DNA of 64,000 nt from Viola odorata (taxonomy: Eukaryota > Streptophyta > Magnoliopsida > Malpighiales > Violaceae): positions 33,962,579-34,026,578 of the forward strand of contig OY829542.1 of NCBI GenBank assembly GCA_963691705.1, given 5' to 3'. This document shows, in pieces, positions 57,897-64,000 of this stretch. Numbering within the stretch: the first letter of the stretch is position 1; every line of letters begins with the position of its first letter. Both the position numbers and the translations under genes were made by a program. Below the pieces are notes generated by a model, which was not told the origin of the DNA, did no database searches, and saw only the letters and a program-made list of their open reading frames with translations.

Positions 57897-59382
57897 TATG
57901 CTTGCCCCCAAGCATACAGACTCAAAGACTCAAAAATAAAAATAAAAACACAACAAAACAGAACAGACACCATGGCCCCCAGAGTTCTCCTTCCAGCTGT
58001 TCACCTCACCACTGAATTTACCAAGACACTTCCCTAAGCGACCCAATGCTAGACTAACAAGGACAAATCAATACCCTAAACAAACCTCATCCAAATGGTA
58101 TCAAGACATCCTGCTAGATTTTGTTTATAATGTATAGGGGTCAAAACTCACCACAGATTTGAGTCCCACCGAAGTGCTATTCTATCCAAACGTGCCTAAA
58201 GACTAGTGCCATTTAAATCACTTATCAGCAGATATCTCTTTTTTTTCTATGCCCTTGTATTTTTACAGACATATCGCGTGCCCTTTGCATTTTTACAGGC
58301 ATCTGCATATAGACAGAGCTTGTTCTTTTTGGGCACCCAGAACTTCCACCTTCGCTATATTCTGCTATGACATTCCAGCACCTTTTTATGTCTCACACTC
58401 AAACAGATAGAACAACACACTCAAATCAGACGCAGTGAGCCTAGACACCCTAATGTTCGTTAAGGTTTAAGCTAGACGTCCTTTAGACCATGTGGATAGT
58501 GTTTGTTTGGGTGACATTAGATAATATGCCCCTTAGGCATTGATAAAGTTACGCTCATTCGCTTCCCTGTTACTAAAGCATTGTTCCGCCTAGACAAGTG
58601 TCTACTTGCAATTTCAGTGGTTGACTAAACAGCCTAAGTTAAAAACTGGGGGCGGTGTACACTCATCAAGACAGACTCAAACAAACATAAAAAGAAAAGA
58701 ACAAAAATTCATACAAAACAGACTCAAGACTGGGCATACTTATGCAAAAAGAAAAAAGAAAAAACGCAAAAACTGACTCAAAAATATCAAAAAATATCAA
58801 TCAATATTCACAACAAAACACAAAACAGACTCTCACAACTGACACCCTCCCCACACTTGAAAGACACAATGTCCTCATTGTGTGGAGAGACAAATAAAAA
58901 CAGAAAGGAAAAAGGAAGGGAAACGACACGACCTGGGGGCAGAAGTTGGTCAAGCTGCTGGAGCGGGAGGGTCTTGGCCTGATGCTTGGCCTAGATCCGC
59001 AACCAGAGGGGCTGCTTGGCTGGTTCTGGAAAAATGTCTTGGCCAAGGGCTTGGCCAAGACAACCGCAAAAGCTGAATTTTTCTCTGATATGAATGCCTT
59101 CCTAGCGCTGCAGCAGCCCTGGAAACAAGCATAAAGAATGAAAGGTGGATCAACGAAATACCTCTGAACTTTATTCACGAAAAATTAAATTAAAAAAATG
59201 GAAATAAAAACATGGGTTGCCTCCCACGCAGCGCCCTTATTTATTGTCTTGGGCTCGACATTGCCATGGATTTCTTATCAAGAAACTTTCCCAAATTCGC
59301 TCCATGCTCTAAGCTTGACAGGACCTTTGGGTGGCATTCCTTGGGCATCCTCTAAAGGTATAAATTTGAATGGGTCGGGAGG
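57897..59382 (-). other. 3' non-coding region of Athila-like element
   Basis: About 1.5 kb where RT, RNase H and integrase would normally be or where a 3' spacer lies. No such domain is visible on either strand. It contains two copies of the CTTGGCC...CTTGGCCAAG module (58971, 59034). A 125-codon minus-strand frame at 58801-59178 has no recognisable domain and reads through one module. Confidence 0.65.
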
Positions 59383-59868
59383 TTATTCCAACTCATAATT
59401 CTGTTGTCCCTGCATCACAAAAGGTGAGTTTTGGCTACTGTGGACAGTAGGAAACATCTTGAGAAGACGGTCAGTCCACCAGTCCATGGCTTTGGGTAGG
59501 CTAGCTGGCAGAGATGAATCTTGGCCTACGGCTTGGCCAAGCTCGAGGCCAAGACTGCTTTTAAGCTCAATTTCTGGTTCCTGCACACTTGAAGGTGGAA
59601 AGTTAGGATAAACTTTTGGTAATTCATGGCTGTTATAAATATCAGTATTTGGTTCAAAAAATTCAAGATCAGAAACAATGTCTTGCAAACCATCATTAGC
59701 CACAAATTCTTCTTCCTTCAACTTTTCATCCGAATTTCCCCTGCTAAGAACACCATCAGAAGGGTTAGTTGCATTTGATTCATAACTCTTATCAGTATCA
59801 TGTCCAAGGTTGTCCACAAAGTTGTCACTATGCGTTTTATTAGGATTTTTGTTGGCATCGCATGTCAA
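59383..59868 (-). pseudogene. Acidic linker after protease
   Basis: Frame of 161 codons that overlaps the end of the protease frame in a different register. Ser/Asn/Asp/Glu-rich, probably disordered, with one palindrome module read as LGLELGQAVGQD. In complete Athila elements the protease is followed by a linker to RT; here it ends without RT. Confidence 0.5.
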
Positions 59869-60715
59869 ACTTTATTGTTGTACCACAATATTCTAAGGTA
59901 ATACGTCCATGATACACATCAATTTTGGCTCTTGCTGTTCTTAGGAATGGCCTTCCTAACAGCACATCCGTCAAGTTGGAAGGTAGGTTAGTGTTCATCT
60001 CCACAATATAAAAGTCTACAGGATAAATAAAATCATTCACCTGCACCAATACATTTTTCACAATTCCTTTAGGGAGTATAACAGATCCGTCAACAAGTTG
60101 AATTACTACCCTAGTTTCTTTCATGATACCAATGTTCAATTTTTTATACTCAGAAAAAGACATCACATTAATACCTGCTCCAAAGTCGCATAAAGCTTTT
60201 TCCACTTGTTGGTTACCTATTTTGCATGGAATTGTAAAAGTGCTTTGATCCTCGCATTTTTCTGGAAGTTTTGCCTGTAGGATTGCAGATACATTCTGAG
60301 TCACGTTTATTCTCCCTTCTCCTGCAAGTTTCTTCCTGCTGCTGCACAATTTTTTAAGGTATTTAGCATAACTAGGAACTTTAGCAATTAAATCAAGCAT
60401 AGGAATATTGACAGCAATTTTTCCAAAAATGTTCATAAATTCCTGTTGCATTTTCTCCCTTTTAGTCTTTGCAGACCTAGGAGGTGGAATTTCTATCTCT
60501 TCTTCTTGATATACGACTTTCTTACCTGGCTTGGCCAAGGGCTTGGCCAAGACTGGTTCTTTCTTTGTTGTTTTTTCTGGAATGTTGAGCTTGGCCATGG
60601 GCTTGGCCAAGATCGGTTCTGTTTGGATTTCCTCATTCTCCTCATCTTCTTCCTCATCGTCTAACTTCTTTATCACACTTCCACTTCTGAGATGCATAGC
60701 ACTCACATTGTGCAT
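59840..60715 (-). CDS. Athila-like protease region
   Basis: 291-codon frame. The N-terminal part is acidic and then carries two palindrome modules read as ILAKPMAK and VLAKPLAKP. The middle has MLDLIAKVPSYAKYLKKL, the conserved block upstream of Athila protease. The retropepsin-like domain shows CDFGAGINVMSFSEYKKL (catalytic Asp in DFGA, where DLGA is usual) and VLLGRPFLRTARAKIDV. It would process Gag. The next register change comes at its end. Confidence 0.75.
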   Translation of the reverse strand: MHNVSAMHLRSGSVIKKLDDEEEDEENEEIQTEPILAKPMAKLNIPEKTTKKEPVLAKPLAKPGKKVVYQEEEIEIPPPRSAKTKREKMQQEFMNIFGKIAVNIPMLDLIAKVPSYAKYLKKLCSSRKKLAGEGRINVTQNVSAILQAKLPEKCEDQSTFTIPCKIGNQQVEKALCDFGAGINVMSFSEYKKLNIGIMKETRVVIQLVDGSVILPKGIVKNVLVQVNDFIYPVDFYIVEMNTNLPSNLTDVLLGRPFLRTARAKIDVYHGRITLEYCGTTIKFDMRCQQKS

Positions 60716-60739
60716 GGATAATCTGCCTTGGTCAGGCTG

Positions 60740-61228
60740 CTATTTTTGTGACAATTGAGCGATCTGTTTCTGCATCTCTACTAGGCTGGACTGGGTTGCC
60801 ATCATGAACTTTTGGAGAGTCTCTTCCATAGGTGGGCCAGTAATTTGCAGAGGTTGAGGAGCAGGCGGTAACTGCGGCACATGAGCTTGACCAGGAGCTT
60901 GGCCTAGACGTAGGCCAAGATTATGTTGTGGAGGGTGCGGCATAGAATGTTGGGAATTAATGGGGAATTGTTGCCCCTGGTTGTATCCGTATGCTGCATT
61001 GACCTGGACTGGATCACCTGGATGTTGTACCATGTAGCAATTGTGGGTTGGGTGATCCTGCTGTTGGCATATTCCACAAACCATGGCTACCTGTTCTGGA
61101 ACTCCTGTTGGCTTTGTACCTATAATGTTAACTGAAATATTTTTAACCATGTCAGTTAATTCATTCAACCTTTGTTCAACATTAATAGCATTAAGAGTGG
61201 AAGGAATAGAATTTTTTTTTTGAAACAA
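60740..61228 (-). pseudogene. gag: Gag C-terminal part with zinc-finger-like motif
   Basis: Continues Gag after a register change at the ten-T run near 61210-61219. It has CGICQQQDHPTHNC, a CCHC-like knuckle, a Gln/Pro-rich spacer with one palindrome module (LGLRLGQAPGQ), and a C-terminal helix. Homopolymer slippage, mutational or programmed, would be needed to join it to the N-terminal Gag. Confidence 0.7.
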
Positions 61229-61865
61229 GATTGTTTTGGCAATTATCTGCCATTGTTTGAAGTAACAGTTTGGCCCTTGTAACAGTCAGGTCTTGCAACG
61301 CTCCACCAGCTGCTGCATCCACTTTTTCTTTGCTGCTTGGAAGCATCCCATCATAAAAATACTGGATCATCGTTTGATCTGCAACTCCGTGGGTGGGAAA
61401 AACCTCTTGCAACTCACGAAACCTTTGGTGATATTCACTAAAACTCTCGTTGCTTCTTTGCAAAACAGCAGCCATGTTCTTCCTAGCTGTCCCTGCCTTT
61501 GTCGCATTCCAAAATTTGTTGAGGAACATGTTAGACATCTCAGCCCACGTGTTGACGTTGTTGTGCGGCAAGCTGTAAAACCAATTTTGGGCTGCCCCTT
61601 CAAGAGAACATGGGAAGGCCTTCAGTTTTGCTCTTTGTATGTTCACTGCAGCAGGTTTCATGATATCACATTGAACATGTAAATTCCTTAGGTGGTTGAA
61701 CGGATTTTCATTCGAATGGCCATAGAATTTAGGGAGATTGGCCACCATATTAGTCTTTATAGACCAATCATTCGCTACAGCTAGTAAGTTAATACAGGAA
61801 AAGGTTTCCTATTCTGCTGTCCTATTCAATTCCCTCATGGTTCGCTCTTGTTGATTTTCTGCCAT
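61191..61865 (-). pseudogene. gag: Athila-like Gag, N-terminal part
   Basis: Starts at ATG 61865-61863 (MAENQQERTMRELNR), with a TAG at 61809-61811 soon after. From 61748 the frame is open: LPKFYGHSNENPFNHLRNLH, KAFPCSLEGAAQNWFYSLPH and MIQYFYDGMLPSSKEKVDAA are hallmark blocks of the retrotransposon gag domain in Athila elements. It ends in the ten-A stretch (minus strand) where the frame shifts to the zinc-finger part. Confidence 0.85.
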
Positions 61866-61980
61866 GTTTGGATCCTGTGGATCAGCTTGGCCTGCGGCTT
61901 GGCCAAGATCGTGGCCAAGACTGCAAAAATAAAAATAAAAACGCAAAAATAAAAACAAAAACTACAAAACCGTTAGAAGT

Positions 61981-61997
61981 CCCCGGCAACGGCGCCA
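61981..61997 (-). other. Primer binding site, tRNA-Asp type
   Basis: Minus strand TGGCGCCGTTGCCGGGG, a perfect match to the Athila-type PBS, five bases from the 5' LTR end. Confidence 0.9.
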
Positions 61998-62002
61998 AAA
62001 TT

Positions 62003-63281
62003 TGATCGCGCGTCGAACACGTCAAATATAAGTGTATAATAGATATGAAAAAGGGGTAGAAATACAACTTATCACTTGTCCACAAGGAACTTGTAGATGG
62101 TGGTAAGAGGATCGTCCATAGAGACTTCGGGGGATTTGTAGTTCTTGGTTGACTTCCTCGTCACTGAGTTTGGTTGGTTGATTCTGAAAATTAAAACAAA
62201 AGCAAAAGCAATTAAATAGTTCAAAACAGTCTTGGTCAAAGGTTTGGCCAAGACAGGGGGTCAAGATTGAAAACAGTAAAGAGAAGGTTCCCGGTAAGAG
62301 CATGAACGGGCTATGTTCTTATGATTCGATCACTGATTCAATGGTGTTCATCTCTATATTTGCAGCGCTGCTGTGGATAAGACAACGCCCAACTCAAGTT
62401 TACCCTCGGTTGTCAATCGAGGCCCACGGTTGTCAATCGGGTCTGAGTTGTATTATTCATTTAACTGGGTCTCCCAAGCTAAAATCTGAATTGTCAGTTC
62501 TAAACTTAAACAAGGAAGTAAAGAAACCAGAAAATAAATAATTACAAAAATAGAGATTATTAAGAGTAATTAGATCTCACGAAATATAAGAAACATAGCT
62601 CTCAAGCTCTCACCAAGAATGGTGATTAGCTAGATGTACTCATGAATGAATTATAAAAATACTTACTTGCATAAATAAAATAAATCCTGTGGATTCAAAG
62701 AATTAAATCCCGGAGCAAAAGTATATCAATGTCGAATTGGGGAAGAAGAAGAGAGCGTGAGAAGAGGAGGACAAGTTCAGCTATAAGTAAGCTAAAACTC
62801 CTCTGTCCTTCTCCAACTCAATCTCCTAAATAATCTCCTAAATAATCTCCTAAAATATTATCCTGATTTGTTTTGAATAAAAATAGGAATTTAAAATATA
62901 CAAAGATGGAAGGAGATCCTTAATAGGATTCTTAAATAAATATCTTCTTGATCCTTCTCTTTCTCGCTGGACAACTGTGATTTGCCAGCTCGCAAGGCCC
63001 AACGCTGCTGCTCATGATTGCTCTTCCGCGGATGAGTCTTGGCCGGAGTCTTGGCCAAGACGATCTGGTGGTGCGACACGTTGAATGCGAAGGAGTCTTG
63101 GCCAAGCGCTAGGCCAAGACTCGGGAAAACAGCTTCAGTGCTCCACAAGTCATATTCTTCTATAAATTGCCTCCAGACCAGAACTGCTAAGATATGGGAA
63201 ATACAAGGATAAATCAGTAGGTTTACTGCCCGAATAATAAGTAAATGGATAGTAAAAACATGATGAAATGCAATGTAATCA
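62003..63281 (-). repeat. Complete 5' LTR of Athila-like Gag-protease element
   Basis: 1,279 bp with TGATT...GATCA ends on the minus strand. It repeats 57179-57878 in its upper 700 bp. It includes three palindrome modules (62231, 63034, 63094) and a TCTCCTAAATAA tandem near 62822-62860. The 3'-side third has the GGTAAGAGGATCGTCCATAG block shared with LTR-like insertions 2 and 3. Confidence 0.9.
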
Positions 63282-63449
63282 CTTGTCCAACAATATCTAG
63301 CACTTGGATCCCCTCCTCGTGGTGTTCTAAAATTGAAATGCGACGCATCCAAATTGGATTTGAGTAGTTTGTTTAGCGCGACGGTGATTTTCAGGGGGGC
63401 AAAGCATAAGTGGTTGCATTTAAGGAAGCTATCGCTTTTCCTCCTCTAA
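63282..63449. other. No feature seen
   Basis: Short stretch between the Athila-like LTR and the MITE. No supported feature. Confidence 0.5.
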
Positions 63450-64000
63450 GGGTCTATTTAGCGTTCCGGTTCTGGTTGGAAAAGTGTTGTGGAAAAAACT
63501 GTTGTGTGAAAAGCACTTCTGGAAAAGCCAGTATGCTGTTTGGTAAATATTTGTTAAAAGTGTTGTGGGAAACCAGAAGTTGTTTATGGTGTTTGGTAAA
63601 AACTATTGTTAAAACTATGGTTGGAATGTAAAATGACTATAAAGGATACAATTTATTTTTGACATTATAATTAATATTTTTTAGTATATATAAATGTAAA
63701 AATAGATGGAGTAAGAATTTTAAAAATAATATTTAAGTATTTTACTTTCATTGTGCAAATCATTGTGTTTGTAAAAAAGGGTTAAATTTGGTACAAATAC
63801 ATAGACAATATATCTCGGTTCTTCCGCATATGTTAAATTACATTTATTATAAATGAGGTATTGTAATCATAGTTTTTTTTTAATTTTAAATCAACGGAAA
63901 AATCTCATTTTACTGGTACATTTTTCCTCAAATTTTCATAACTTTTTTACATTTTTTTATCATTTTTAAGCTCTTAGAATTGTTAAATTTGAATAATGAC
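63450..64000. mobile_element. Start of a second Tourist-like element
   Basis: After a TAA (63447-63449) the sequence GGGTCTATTTAGCGTTCCGG follows, and the next 100 bp parallel 31710-31810 closely (both include a TGCTGTTTGGTAAA block). The right end is beyond the window, so its length and second target duplication are unknown. Confidence 0.6.

Larger units (their letters stand above)
57179..63281 (-). mobile_element. Athila-like element with Gag and protease only
   Basis: LTR, PBS, gag, protease, PPT, LTR in the right order on the minus strand, with an internal region of 4.1 kb. RT, RNase H and integrase are absent, so it depends on enzymes from a partner, like the terminal-repeat retrotransposons with a GAG domain. 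Twelve copies of a CTTGGCC/CTTGGCCAAG module are spread through LTRs, coding and non-coding DNA. Confidence 0.82.

Noticed and set aside
58801..59178. Extra gene in the Athila-like element
   Set aside because: No domain; the frame includes a palindrome module that reads open on both strands, and the rest is compositionally non-coding.

Overview
The window is nuclear DNA from a flowering plant, most likely a eudicot. It holds one complete host gene, VPS45, on the minus strand at 32322-38667. Its 13 exons join in frame into a 568-residue Sec1/Munc18 protein that closely resembles plant VPS45. Almost everything else is nested mobile DNA.

Layout, left to right. (1) 1-7392: a Ty3/gypsy chromovirus (CRM-like), minus strand, with complete 5' LTR, PBS, gag, pol and PPT; the 3' LTR is cut by the window start. 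It is inserted in the gag region of (2) a very large Tat-lineage Ty3/gypsy element, plus strand, 7393-30996. That element has a decayed gag-pol with a second RNase H, a tandem-repeat 3' region, a group of antisense genes with introns and TATA boxes, and a 3' LTR. (3) 13435-21931: an endogenous caulimovirid (plant pararetrovirus) of about 8.29 kb per genome unit, integrated inside the Tat element. It is circularly permuted, carries a 209-bp terminal repeat, and is flanked by a 980-bp duplication of the Tat target. (4) 31710-32139: a Tourist-like MITE just downstream of VPS45. (5) 38944-41738: a non-autonomous hAT element carrying an apparent captured CDCA7-type zinc-finger exon. (6) 41894-43277: a long-TIR Mutator-like element with a perfect 9-bp target duplication. 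(7) 43308-51726: a decayed PIF/Harbinger element (Myb-like ORF plus transposase ends) split by LTR-like insertions. (8) 52168-54500: an Athila-like 5' LTR with tRNA-Asp-type PBS and the start of gag. (9) 55060-55880: a degenerate tandem array. (10) 57179-63281: an Athila-like element, minus strand, that encodes Gag and protease but no reverse transcriptase, and is studded with copies of a self-complementary CTTGGCCAAG module. (11) 63450-64000: the start of a second Tourist-like element.

The nesting gives a relative order: the Tat element came first, then the virus and, independently, the chromovirus. The 616 bp of comparable chromovirus LTR differ at about 12 sites by eye. The viral terminal repeats differ at 4 of 209 sites and the duplicated Tat flanks at about 3%. 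Many stop codons in the Tat and viral frames look like CGA-to-TGA or CAG-to-TAG changes, as expected for methylated, silenced DNA. VPS45 appears intact and would act in trans-Golgi/endosome SNARE-dependent membrane fusion.

The most unusual structures are the antisense multi-gene cassette inside the Tat element, the virus integration with a kilobase-scale target duplication and filler DNA, an unannotated arginine-rich viral ORF, and the palindrome-studded Gag-protease retroelement. All comparisons were made by eye; no alignment or database search was run.
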